From the NCBI GenBank assembly GCA_963575645.1, contig OY754468.1:13516001-13580000 (forward strand): a DNA stretch of 64,000 nucleotides. The letters run 5' to 3'. The stretch's first letter is position 1. Every line of letters begins with the position of its first letter. The position numbers and the translations under genes are program-made. Of this stretch, positions 53,661 to 64,000 are shown one piece after another. Below the pieces are notes generated by a model. The model was given only the letters and a program-made list of their open reading frames with translations. It was not told the origin of the DNA and did no database searches. The DNA is from Xanthostigma xanthostigma. Lineage: Eukaryota > Arthropoda > Insecta > Raphidioptera > Raphidiidae.

Positions 53661-54290
53661 TAGTGAATCTCCTAACAAATAAAGAAACAAACTGGACATC
53701 GTTAACCGTGGAGATTTAAGATTAAACCTAACTAAATTGATGCTAACTGTTGAAAATTTATTATTAAAGCATCAGGTTCATCCCTCACACTAAAAGCATT
53801 TATTTTTTGCTTAGTTATTTTATGTAACAGAAAGTAAATTTTAATTTGATTCGTTATAATGTGAATCTAATTAATAAAGGTTTAAAACTAAACATTTCAC
53901 ACTACACTTCACTACCGTTATAAATTTAAATCGTTCAAAGTGAGTAGAACTATATCGGTTGTCAAAAATACATTTGAAATTAACGAATTTGCAAAAAATC
54001 AATATCAGATAATCAGGGGGTTTACCCAAAACCGAAAAACATGGCAAGTGGTCTACGAGACAAAAAAATCTGTCGGTCTGTCTGAAATCAAATCTTGCAA
54101 GTTAAATTTGACCCCGTTTCCGATTTCCGATTGATCTGAAATTGTGCATACGTATGTAGTTCCGATGACAATACAATATTATAATAACTAACTGAACGGT
54201 CCGGATTTCTTCCGGTTGCGAATCGCACTTTTAATAAAGCACACTAAAAACTTAAAAATAAATAAACCAACATTTAAAAAAAAACAAGCT
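53661..54290. other. No gene recognised
   Basis: Unassigned sequence. 54190-54230 (GGTCCGGATTTCTTCCGGTT) recalls a SINE-like head. Confidence 0.4.
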
Positions 54291-54540
54291 TTTATTGTTA
54301 ATAAAAAGGAACTAAAAAGTTAAAAATAATTGTATTCCGATTAGAAATAAGCCGTTTTATACGTACTTATCACAGTTTGAATTTTTCAAATAAAAGCGTG
54401 TTACACACTCTTTTTTTCTCTGTTGCTATTAAAATATAACGCGCTTTTATTTGAAAACTTGAAAATGTGATAAGTACGTATGAAACGATTTATTTCTAAT
54501 CCGGATAACTTTTTAGTTTTTTTTATTGATAACTGATAAA
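54291..54540. mobile_element. Foldback element with ~110-bp arms
   Basis: AACTAAAAAGTTAAAAATAA, ATTAGAAATAAGCCGTTT and ACGTACTTATCACA at left are mirrored as TGTGATAAGTACGT, AAACGATTTATTTCTAAT and AACTTTTTAGTTTTTTTTATTG at right. Confidence 0.85.
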
Positions 54541-54578
54541 AGTTATTATCTATTAATAAAAATATTTTCACTTAAGGT

Positions 54579-54935
54579 AGTACGAGCACCAAGGCAATTA
54601 CAAGACTTGATTTTTTTTACATGAAGTTGGACTAAGTCTAAACCAAGTCTGAAAATTTTAGGGGGGTTGCCCGATTATTTAAATAAATAAATGTCTTCAA
54701 AAGTAGGCATATTTAACATTGGCTTTATGGTAAAACGGTAGATGGATGATATGTTTTCATTGATTTCTCCAAAACTAGTCGGTGGAAATTAAAAAAAAAC
54801 TATTTAAATTAAAGTTAAAACCTTAATTTAAATAGTTTTTTTTTTAATTTCAACCGACTAGTTTTGGAAAAATCAAAGAAAACTTATCATCCATCTACCG
54901 AAATATAAAAAAAATCAAGCCTTGGTGCTCGTACT
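54579..54935. mobile_element. Asymmetric foldback element
   Basis: The outer arms AGTACGAGCACCAAGGC / GCCTTGGTGCTCGTACT and an inner palindrome around AACTAGTCGGTGGAAATTAA / TTAATTTCAACCGACTAGTT are both complementary. About 100 bases near 54635-54735 on the left have no partner, as if one arm gained or lost a segment. Confidence 0.8.
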
Positions 54936-55514
54936 TTTTAACTTTTAATATCACAGGTATAGGGTATAGCTGTGGTCAGCTGTTCACAGTGTAGATAATA
55001 ATATACATCAGTGTCTAGTAATTGAGATAGTATGTGTGGTATTTGTTAAAGGAGATTTTCTGAGAATGAATTCTGCAAAAAATAAAAAAAATATTATTTA
55101 CGGTAGTAGCTTAGTTTTATTTGAGTATTATTAAAATCATGTAAACACGATTTTGTTCCATTTCTGTTTTAAAAGCGATTTATCAACGCTTTTTCATATC
55201 ATAGCAATATTGCACCGCTGTCTGCTAGTAATTCGACGTTATATTTATCAGTAAGCGTGACTAACACAAAATTGACAGACTTAACAAGATTACAAGTCGG
55301 TAACCAATATTCAGTAAGTAGCGGGAACATTTATAACAATCAGTGCCCGACGTACATGTCTCTGTGTCGCGTGAACCGACACACGCTCTTACACGGCGGG
55401 ACCAGTGTGCTGGTGTCACGAATAGGGTAGAATGGTAGATAATACGAGGGTAGAAAAAAATTACTAAAAAAATAAAATACTTGATCCGAAATAAGAATCA
55501 TCAAATCACAGGCC
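54936..55514. other. No gene recognised
   Basis: No supportable feature between a foldback and a family B copy. Confidence 0.4.
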
Positions 55515-55837
55515 AAAAAATTACAGTCAATTGGGCGACGGAACCATTTCAACTCCAAAAATATTGACTTTACAGGTGGCGGTTGATTGTTTTAATTTGC
55601 ATACCCTGGAATTACATTTATTAAGTATAATAAAGACAATAACATTTCTAATGTCGTGATGCGGGTAATGGCTTGTTTTAAATATAATATTTGCTATTCG
55701 TTAGCATGGTTACCTACATAATATGTTCCACGTCGCGTAAAAAATTTTCAAATCATGCTTAGCTACTTTCTTTTTGACAGATCTACAAAACAAAAGAACA
55801 GCAGATTCGTTTTTATTTTCAAAATATTTTCGAAACC

Positions 55838-56362
55838 AAGTAAAAAAACTCGGGTCGCAGTGCGAAACCCTGCCGACAATATAGTGTATTTGCTTTTATA
55901 AGCTGTGTGGCTCTATTGTATGAACTTAACTTTGTTTTCGGACAAAATAAAAAAAAATACACCTTAATACACCCCTTAGAACAACATTTTTTACTTAATT
56001 TGAATAGTACACACCAATTCAACATCTGTACCAAATTATATACACCCTTCAGTATGTAAATCCATATCAGTAAACTTGCGTTTTCATAAAATTTGTAAGT
56101 CCGGTCCTGTCGGGCCGATTTTATTAAAATTTTAGCAGCACATTTCAATACTTACTAAAGGGTTAAATTTCAAATTTGAAACGATTCTGAGAATTTTTTC
56201 CGTATTTTTGGGCCCAAAAACATTTTTAAACCCCTAAATACCCCCCTTAAAATAGCCCGATCGAGCCCATTTTAAATAGGCTTCTTGCGATGATGGATTC
56301 CAACATGTGGACCAAATTTCGTTTAAATCGATTAAGTCTGTCGAGAGTTATCGTGCTAACAC

Positions 56363-56427
<65 letters not shown>

Positions 56428-56564
56428 TATATAAACATTTCCAAAAATGGTGCCAAACTTCTTAGAAACTTATGAAACGTCGAGAAATTTTGGTCCGACC
56501 CCTAGGTCCCGCCATCCGACCGACGCCAATAGTGTAAGTGCCTTATGGCAAATACACTAAAAAT
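55838..56564 (+). mobile_element. Repeat family X, uninterrupted copy
   Basis: Matches 15358-16115 without the MITE. Includes GGCCCAAAAACATTTTTAAA, ACCAAATTTCGTTTAAATCG and a (TA)n tract at about 56370-56420. The 109-codon minus-strand frame has no domain. Confidence 0.8.
56370..56432. repeat. (TA)n microsatellite
   Basis: About 25-30 TA dinucleotides with a single ACATATATATATAA interruption. The X copy at 15740 has a (TACA)n tract here instead. Confidence 0.95.
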
Positions 56565-57580
56565 ACTTAACAAAACATTCTTGAAAAAATAAATGGAATA
56601 ATTTAACCGTATGAAACGTATACCATTATTATATAAAAACAACGTTATAGCTTATATCTCTTTTGCGCATGTGCTGATTTTCAAACAATAGGGCGTATCA
56701 AACATCCTCCCAAAATTTGGTTTTAATCTGTTCATCTGTTTGACTTGTTCACAGTTAAACAGACGAACAGACAAACAAACAGACGCACAGAGTTTTTCCA
56801 AAAATATGTTTTTTGATTTCGAGGGTCCTCAAAAGGAAAAAAATATTCTAAAATTTTGAAAAGTGAATTCTGACCTAAACTAGTACCATTCCCTGCTTGT
56901 GGGTTGGAATTGTAAAATGGAGTACCTACTATTAAACTAACCAGGAGACAATTACTAACTAATTACTGGATTACGAACACATTCTTACCTATTTAAAAAA
57001 GAAGCATCTTTGAAGTGTATCATCTGTGATATTCGAAAAGATATTCAGTAAGTATCTACTAGTAGACATTCCTTTATACGACTTCTACAGGGCAGCAACT
57101 AGCAACAGAGCTAATAGCAAACCATTTTGAATAGTTCTGAAAACAATATGAACCAGTGGAAGTATATGCCCAAGTAATTCAAGAATTACAAGGCGCGAAA
57201 TTTTACAGCATATACCCCGGTGTTTTGTTTGAAAATCGGTGTATATATTTAACGACACTTGGAGCTTAATAATATAACTTAATTTACTTAATCTAAGAAA
57301 AAAATAACAGTTGAAAATAATGAAACACAGAAAGGAAAAAAATAATTTTAATAATTTCATGGTTCTCTATGTAATATGTTATTATGTCATGCAAAAATTA
57401 AACAAAGAACTACCTAACTAACATCTTCAGAACAAAAGAACAACAGATTTTTTTTAAAAATATTTCTTAAATTATGAGTTTAGAAAAAAAATTCATAACT
57501 TTCTTGTAAAAACAGATAGAAAAATAAACAGTTATGAAAACTACCCAATTATTATATAAAAACAACGTTAAAGCATATAT

Positions 57581-57759
57581 GCAGTGAAACGCGATGGGGC
57601 AGAGGTGGAGTTTTAAAAAAAATAATTCCGGGGTGAACGATAAACGGGTATGCGAATTGTAATTCCGGGGTAAACGATAAAGGGGTATGCGAATTGTCTC
57701 GCAGTGAAACGGGAAGGGTCAAATGTGGAGTTTTTAAAAAAACAATTCCGGGGTAAAAA
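57581..57759 (+). repeat. Second unit type with exact 120-bp spacing
   Basis: GCAGTGAAACG occurs at 57581 and 57701, exactly 120 bases apart. Each is followed by GTGGAGTTTTTAAAAAAA and CAATTCCGGGGT-type words. The word AATTCCGGGGTRAACGATAA also repeats within the unit. Confidence 0.8.
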
Positions 57760-59109
57760 ACTAAGTCCACCATCTTTAGAAGTCCGCCATATTGAATTTA
57801 GAATGACGTCACTGTATTTTTCGAGTTGTTCTCAGCAAGCCCTTTCATTTGATACCCATATTGTAGGAAAGCATAAAAAACTTAGTCCGCCATATTGAAT
57901 TTAGAGTAACGTCACTTTTATTTCGAGTTGTTTTCAGTTAGCCCTTTTATTTGATACCCATATTGTAGGAAAGCATAAAAAACTTAATCCGCCATCTTTA
58001 GAAGTCCGCCATATTAGATTTAGACTGACGTCACTTTTTTTTTCGAGTTATTCTCAGCAAGCCCTTTCATTTATACCCATATTGTAGGAAAGCATAATAA
58101 AATTAGCCCGCCATCTTTAGAAGTCCGCCATATTGGATTTAGAGTGACGTCACTTTATTTTTCGAGTTATTCTCAGCAAGCTCTTTCATTTGATACCCAT
58201 ATTGTAGGAAAGCATAATAAAATTAGTCCGCCATCTTTAGAAGTCCACCATATTTGATTTAGAGTGACGTCACTTTATTTTTTGAGTTAGTTTCAGTAAG
58301 CCCTTTCATTTGATACCCATATTGTAGGAAAGCATAAAAAACTTAGTCCGCCATCTTTAGAAGTCCGCCATATTTGATTTAGAGTCACGTCACTTTTTTT
58401 GAGTTAGTTTCAGTAAGCCCTTTCATTTGATACCCATATTGTAGGAAAGCATAAAAAACTTAATCCGCCATCTTTAGAAGTCCGCCATATTGAATTAAGA
58501 GTGACGTCACTTTATTTTTCGAGTTATTCTCAGCAAGCCCTTTCATTTATACCCATATTGTAGGAAAGCATAATAAAAATTAGCCCGCCATCTTTAGAAG
58601 TCCGCCATATTGGATTTAGAGTGACGTCACTTTATTTTTCGAGTTATTCTCAGCAAGCTCTTTCATTTGATACCCATATTGTAGGAAAGCATAATAAAAT
58701 TAGTCCGCCATCTTTAGAAGTCCGCCATATTTGATTTAGAGTGACGTCACTTTATTTTTTGAGTTAGTTTCAGTAAGCCCTTTCATTTGATACCCATATT
58801 GTAGGAAAGCATAAAAAACTTAGTCCGCCATCTTTAGAAGTCCGCCATATTTGATTTAGAGTGACGTCACTTTTTTTTTGAGTTAGTTTCAGTAAGCCCT
58901 TTCATTTGATATCCATATTGTAGGAAAGCATAAAAAACTTAATCCGCCATCTTTAGAAGTCCGCCATATTGAATTTAGAGTGACGTCACTTTATTTTTCG
59001 AGTTATTCTCAGCAAGCCTTTTCATTTGATACCCATATTGTAGGAAAGCATAATAAAATTAGTCCGCCATATTTAGAAGTCCGCCATATTGGATTTAGAG
59101 TGACGTCAC
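57760..59109 (+). repeat. 120-bp satellite array in E120-B, about 11 units
   Basis: Same unit as at 20128-22578, with more length variants (114-121 bases). Variants beginning TAATCCGCCATCTTTAGAAG recur at about 57985, 58460 and 58940, a four-unit (~478-base) higher-order repeat different from the eight-unit one in E120-A. Confidence 0.95.
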
Positions 59110-59335
59110 ACAGCTAACCATGCATTGTCATCCAAACTAAATGTGTATACAAATCTTCATTTCAATCGGTTGAAGATATCTGCTTCAAAATTACCGAAGG
59201 CATTCTAGTCAGTCACTTAGTAATTCAGTCGCTCACTTATTAATTTAGTCACCCAACTATTATTTTAATATCTCAAATTATTGAAACAGTACCTATCTCA
59301 TCATCAGTCACCAAGTTTTTTTTTATTCGATCGTT
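59110..59335. other. E120-B-specific insert
   Basis: Contains GAAGATATCTGCTTCAAAAT and several imperfect AGTCACTTAGTAATTCAGTC-like repeats. No counterpart in E120-A. Confidence 0.5.
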
Positions 59336-60847
59336 TTATAATTCTCCTATAAAAAACAACTATGGCATGTACCTATCTCTTTTGCGCATGCGCCGATTTT
59401 TCCCAAAAATTATACAAAACTCTTGAAAAAATAGATCGAATAAAAAACCGTTATGAAAAGTATACCATTCTTATATACAAACAACTTTATAACTTATACT
59501 TCTTCTGCGCATGCGCCGACTTTCCCTCAAAAAAAAACATTTTACAAAACTGTCTTGTAAAATAGAATAAAAAACTATTATTAAAAGTACACCGCTATTA
59601 TTAAAAAAAAAAAACAACGACGGCATTTATCTCTTGCGCATGCGCCGATTTTCCCCAAAAAATTTACAAAAATTTCTATTAAAAATAGATAGAAGAATAA
59701 ACCGTTTTAAAAACTATATTATATTTTTTATTATATAAAACAACATTATAAGAGATATATTCTTTTACGCATGCGCCGATGTTCCCCAAAAACAATAGGC
59801 CACTTCATATTTGCATATCAAACATCCTACCAAAATTTGGTTTTAATCCGATCATCCGTGGTGTCAAAATGGTAAAAAATGTCAAAAGTGACGTTTGCAT
59901 CTGTCAAAGTAGGTATTACCTATGTTCTAATAATTAGTTATTCAAATTGTTAACTCAGAAGGCATTGCATTTCACAAATATTCGAAACGGCATCCGTTTT
60001 TGAACAAATGCTATCTTTTAATTTCATTATTGTAATAAATAATATTATCGACCAATTTTATTTGAAGACAGAACATACGCAATTTTTAAATTGCCATGTT
60101 AAACCGTGCAACAGAGAGAGATAACCGAAAGATGTTTGCCATCGGTTATATCAAATTGAATTTATTTCTATATAAATGTGTATAAAAAAACTGTTTGGGC
60201 ATTTTCTGTTGTACGAAACTTATGTAAAATTTTCTCCTCTTTCGTTTAAGACAGGTTTCGAGCCGATCGGATTTAAAATGAGCGAGCTATAAGCAAAAAA
60301 CTTCGTTTTTCCTAAATTTCTCCCCTCTGGGGCCAAAATTCAAAAATCGGGCGACGTTAGGATCTAAGTTACCCGGAGACGAATCGATCAAAAAAAAGTT
60401 TTTTAAAATCGGTTAAGGCGTTTGGGCTGTACGCGTGACACAAAAAATGGGACGTACAGATTCACAGATTCACAGATTCACAGACGTACAGACAAAGCGA
60501 GTACATATAGGCGCTTTAGCTTACGCTATTCGCGCCTAAAAAATGATTAATATTTATCGAGATTTCCCGATTACTGTATAAAACATAATAACGATCTGTT
60601 CAAAATATAACATTAAAAGACCAGCACGAACCTGCACCCTGCATGATTTCATATACAGACCAGCAACTTTTAGTGCAGATTCCGTGTGCGGCAGACAATT
60701 AATAGTTTTCAACATAGGCGTGTGTAATTGACGATGTTGTGTGAAGAAGAGAGGGAGGAAATAAAGATGGTTTTAGGCTCCCCCTATCGATGGCAAGAGG
60801 AAATCATGTGATGAATTTCATTATTTATTTCCTGAATTATTATCAAA

Positions 60848-61554
60848 TGTCACATTTCGTGAGGCAACAATCGACTTGTCATTCTAACAATGACACACAG
60901 ATTGTTGTGGGACAACAATCGGCTTGTTGTTCTAACAATGATACACATATTGTTATGGGGTAACAATCGGCTTGTTATTCTAACAGTGACACACGGATTG
61001 TTGTGGAACAACAATCGGCTTGTTTGTTCAAAGAATAACAATGTGCGTAGCTAAAAAGGCTTTGTTGCCAAATTCAAGACAACAATGAATACAAGAAAAA
61101 GAAAACTATCCAGCGCATATATATACCACCGCGATAGCTCAGGGGACGGACAGTCCTGCATCGAGTTAGCAATCGACAAATAGTTGTGACATAAATTGAC
61201 AGTCAGTACCGTGAACTGTACTGAGGTAACTGCTGAGATAAATAGATAAATGAACTGTGTAAATAAACAGTGCGCGAAATAAATAGTGCGGAGTGGTTAA
61301 TAGACCATTGATTTCAATTATATATATCTAGTCTAAAATAAATAATCTTTTGTATATAGTCATACAGTGTTTAGTGTACATAAATAGTGACTTTGTATTC
61401 TTTGTTACTTATTCTTTTATTTTATTAGTTAGAATTTGTTGTTTTGTTTCTGTTACGTTATAGAGAAGTGCTTTTAGTTTGTTTGTTTGTTTTGTTAACG
61501 TTTCACTATTGTAAATTAATATTTTTCACCACGCACTAGAACAGTTTTATTACA
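60848..61554 (+). mobile_element. LTR-like segment related to the solo LTR
   Basis: The last ~350 bases resemble the right part of the solo LTR at 51386-52002: GTGGTTAATAGACCATT versus GTGGTTGTTAGACCATT, GTGTACATAAATAGTGACTT, and CTAGAACAGTTTTATTACA versus AGAACAGTTTTGTTACA. TATATATA at 61118 may be its promoter. The proposed left edge TGTCACATTT is uncertain because no target duplication is seen. It could be a solo LTR or a 5' LTR whose element was lost. Confidence 0.55.
60865..61030. repeat. 48-bp tandem repeat, about 3.5 units
   Basis: CAACAATCGGCTTGTTNTTCTAACA-type units start at about 60865, 60913, 60961 and 61009, exactly 48 apart. Each unit contains ACAAT..ATTGT inverted words. The minus-strand open frame with 16-residue periods (TSRLLPHNN) follows from 48 being divisible by 3. 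Confidence 0.9.
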
Positions 61555-62589
61555 ATAAGATTAAATCGGTCCGGTACGGCCATACATAGAAATTGTATGT
61601 CAGAATTGTACCCAGATCGACACGATTCGCTATGACGGTCGTTGCTCGATGCTGGTTCCTGGTTGCAGGTGCTGATCTAAGGTGCTGAACTCTTTTAAAT
61701 AACATGGATCCTTCACGATCAGGCTTTTCTGGTTCGTGGCGGTAAATAGCATGTGCGTTCTTTTATTCCAATAATTGTACATATCTGCTAATATCGTCAA
61801 TATTTGTTATTTACTCATCATTTGTATAGTACTAAAATAACCTGAGGGGCTGAAGTCCATTTCTTTGTTTTGTTTAAAATAAAAAAAAAACGAGCATGTT
61901 TGCATTGCTATCTGTAGCCACAAACCAAAGCCACTTATTCCGATTTTATTCTTCATCTTCAGATAGGTATATTTTATAGTATATTTTATATACTGTTCCA
62001 GACATGACGTTTCAGGCCTTGTATATCAATTACTTTTGAAGATAACCCCATAGATATAGAAAACGGCAATGTATTGTAGGATTAATTACTTATTAAGGAC
62101 ATGTCGATTTATAAAATATGATGGAAATCATTTAAGTCGTTTCGAAGAAAATCGTAATTTTTTATTTTTGTTTATCAGTAAACTGCCGTTATCTAGAGAA
62201 GTATGGAGAAAATAAGAAAAATCTTATTGTGGAAATGCGGAATCCCGTGATAACCTTTTTAAAATTTTGTTTTGATTATTGAACGGCGAGTCACATGGAT
62301 CTTTTCATTCTTGAATTCTTGCTGTAATAGAATAATTTCTAAAATACAGAATAATAATAATTATTATTATTCACTCTTGAATCAAATTAAACTTTCATAT
62401 TCCCCACCTCCAAATACGAGAATGACTATCTCGATTCTAATTACCATCTCCTTTTAGGTTTTAGATAAACCCCTGATAATAATATTTTATTATTCTGACA
62501 AATTTTCTAAACAAAAGGTTAAAAATGTGCATAACTAAATAACCTATCATATAGAAACAACGAATTTTGTATCTAAAAAAATCAGAAGA
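61555..62589. other. No gene recognised
   Basis: Unassigned flank of the LTR-like segment. ATGGATCCTTCACGATCAGG at 61704 opens a short frame that stops after a dozen codons, so no gag can be claimed. Confidence 0.4.
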
Positions 62590-63282
62590 GTAGACTAGGT
62601 CACATGTCCCTTTTTGATGAATTCCAATCCTCCTTCGCCGAGAATTATGATCATGGTGTCATTCGGTTCGGAATGACATCTAGAAACGTTTTAAAAAAAT
62701 TGAAGTGTGGGACGAAAAAATTGCTAAAGTTATAAACATTTTGGTAAGAAAAAGAAGATGGGTTTGGTTTTTTGCCAATATCTCAAAACCTATTGCAGAT
62801 ATCTGAAATCACAAAAAATATTTTGAAAGAGCAGTACAAAAAAGTGCCACCTCGCGGAGCTCTACCACCAATATTTGCAATTTTAATTTAGAGATGAAAA
62901 TGGGGTTAATTTTTTTTTATCTTTTATACGACAAGCTGAAAAACAAGAAATATTGAAAATTGTATATAAAAAAATTAGCCCTATATTTACCTTTAAATTA
63001 AAATTAGAAATATTGGCGGTAGAGTTCCTGGCGATGGGACTTTTTTGTATAAAATTTCTTGCTCTTTCAGAACATTTTTTTTTATTTCAGATCTCTGCAA
63101 TAGTTTTTGAGATACCCCTCTTTTTTTACTAAAATGTTTATAACTTTTGAAAGTTTTTCTTCCCCCACTTCAATTTTTTCAAAAAGTTTCTAGGTGTCAT
63201 TCCGAATCGAATGACACCATAATCATAATTTTTGGGAAGGCGGACTGGAATTCATCAAAATGAGACATGTGAACGAGACTAG
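62590..63282. mobile_element. ~690-bp foldback element with ~300-bp arms
   Basis: AGTAGACTAGGTCACATGTC at left and GACATGTGAACGAGACTAGT at right are complementary. Imperfect pairing continues through TGATGAATTCCA, GGTGTCATTCGRWTCGGAATG, TTTATAAC and AATATTGGYGGTAGAG. No coding potential. Confidence 0.9.
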
Positions 63283-63488
63283 TGCAGAAAATAGCATATT
63301 TATGATTTTACATGTTAAAATTGAATGGGGTAGGGTGTGTTTTTCGTGTTACAGTATTGCTGATATTTTCACTAAGCGAAACACAAATGAAATAAACCCC
63401 ATTTCACGCCACAAAAATCTGTAAGAATATATAAATTTCAAATGAGTGTCACAAAGCGAACGAAATTGTTTAGCAACTAATATATGCA
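63283..63488. other. No gene recognised
   Basis: Short AT-rich spacer before the 384-bp tandem repeat. Confidence 0.4.
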
Positions 63489-64000
63489 TACGAAATCAAT
63501 CTGAAGAAATCCAATTGCAGTATAATTATTTCACTGAAATAGTGAAAGCATAATAATATTAAACGAATATTATCGTCATAATATTTTTTTTAGAAGGCTT
63601 ATATATAAGAAAAATTTAAATGTCACTGTCGGGACTTGAACCCGAAACAACCAATTTCGCGTTGGCTGAGTTGCATTACTCTACAGTGCCCACGACAGTT
63701 AATTCATGATTTCTCTTATATATAACACAATGCACCGCAGAATCCACTACCTGCGAGAGCTAATAATTTTAATAACAACACTACAAGAGTGTTGACTTTC
63801 TCTAATTAGCCGGACATGCTGATGTAACTAATAAACAATGAGAAAGATTTAATAAATACTTGCAATATTATATACGAAATCAATCTGAAGAAATCCAATT
63901 GCAGTATAATTATTTCACTGAAATAGTGAAAGCATAATAATATTAAACGAATATTATCGTCATAATATTTTTTTTAGAAGGCTTATATATAAGAAAAATT
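63489..64000. repeat. 384-bp tandem repeat containing a tRNA-like sequence; second unit cut by the window edge
   Basis: 63489-63616 is repeated at 63873-64000, including GAAATCAATCTGAAGAAATC, TTCACTGAAATAGTGAAAGC and AGAAGGCTTATATATAAG. The offset is a constant 384 bases. The first complete unit contains the tRNA-like segment at 63621-63699; the second unit's would lie beyond the window. Confidence 0.9.
63621..63699 (-). ncRNA. tRNA-like sequence (pseudo-tRNA or SINE head)
   Basis: On the minus strand: a 7-bp outer stem ACTGTCG/CGACAGT, a short D-like arm (GCA..TGC), an anticodon-like hairpin CCAA-CGCGAAA-TTGG and a B box GGGTTCAAGTCCC. The anticodon loop lacks the universal T33, and the T-stem and acceptor stem compete for the same bases. 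A canonical tRNA is therefore unlikely; a tRNA-derived repeat fits better. Confidence 0.5.

Larger units (their letters stand above)
55515..56920 (+). mobile_element. Family B TIR element, copy 7, split by repeat X
   Basis: 5' part 55515-55837 (CAGTCAATTGGGCGACGGAACC ... TTTTCGAAACC) and 3' part 56565-56920 (TAACAAAACATTCTTGAAAA ... GTTGGAATTGTAAAA) are one copy, interrupted by repeat X. The order of events is family B first, X second. Confidence 0.85.
57151..60543 (+). mobile_element. E120-B: second satellite-bearing element
   Basis: About 3.4 kb with the same ends as E120-A: AACCAGTGGAAGTATATGCC and AAGGCGCGAAATTTTAC at left; GGCGCTTTAGCTTACGCTAT and TCGCGCCTAAAAA at right. It contains a 120-bp spaced pair of GCAGTGAAACG units, about 11 satellite units, GCGCATGCGC units and the (ACAGATTC)n tail. 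59110-59330 between satellite and right module is specific to this copy. No coding potential. Confidence 0.75.

Noticed and set aside
55819-56148. 109-codon minus-strand protein
   Set aside because: It crosses the junction between family B and the inserted repeat X; the other X copy does not preserve it.
60850-61041. Minus-strand repetitive 63-codon protein (TSRLLPHNN repeats)
   Set aside because: It follows from the 48-bp tandem repeat inside an LTR-like segment and has no start context or domain.
63621-63699. Functional tRNA gene
   Set aside because: The anticodon loop lacks T33, and the T-arm and acceptor stem overlap. It also lies in a tandem repeat unit.

Overview
The window looks like intergenic, repeat-dense DNA from an insect, most likely a darkling beetle (Tenebrionidae). 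The organism call rests on two small intact genes (11511-11801 and 16669-16998). Each encodes a secreted Cys/Thr-rich protein built from 12-residue TCT coils, the hallmark of the hyperactive beta-helical antifreeze proteins of Tenebrio and its relatives. No other host protein-coding gene can be supported. The remaining DNA is AT-rich and is almost entirely mobile-element debris, foldback elements and tandem arrays.

Layout. 1-8.5 kb: edge of an 8-bp-TSD MITE, three copies of a ~0.65-0.73-kb TIR element (family B), a hAT-type MITE, decayed tandem repeats, two large palindromes and a complete MITE with a clean 8-bp target duplication. 8.6-10.9 kb: a broken mariner/IS630-type transposon with an inserted element that carries a 155-bp tandem array. 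11.2-18.2 kb: the antifreeze locus, a tandem duplication whose second copy has a 1.4-kb insertion upstream of the gene; an alternating ~190-bp array lies between the copies. 18.3-24.5 kb: a tRNA-derived SINE, a LINE scrap, a 4.3-kb non-autonomous element (E120-A) with about 20 units of a 120-bp satellite, and a second mariner-type remnant. 24.7-41.4 kb: hairpin/foldback elements, SINE-like tails, more family B copies and a decayed LINE. 41.5-44.1 kb: a 5'-truncated non-LTR retrotransposon with a nearly intact reverse transcriptase. 44.9-56.9 kb: more foldbacks, a complete mariner-like MITE flanked by TA, a hAT MITE, a solo LTR and a nested family B copy. 57.1-60.5 kb: second copy of the satellite-bearing element (E120-B). 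60.8-64 kb: an LTR-like segment, a ~690-bp foldback and the start of a 384-bp tandem repeat that contains a tRNA-like sequence.

The genes. The antifreeze paralogues share signal peptide, TATA/initiator promoter and 3' flank and differ by one ice-binding coil plus one residue, so the locus is a small expanding family. The most unusual non-genic structure is the E120 element. It contains three different tandem arrays with a period near 120 bp, and its units carry consensus-like CRE (TGACGTCA), YY1/Pho (AAGATGGCGG) and NRF1-type (GCGCATGCGC) sites. All family assignments come from reading the sequence by eye; no database search was run.
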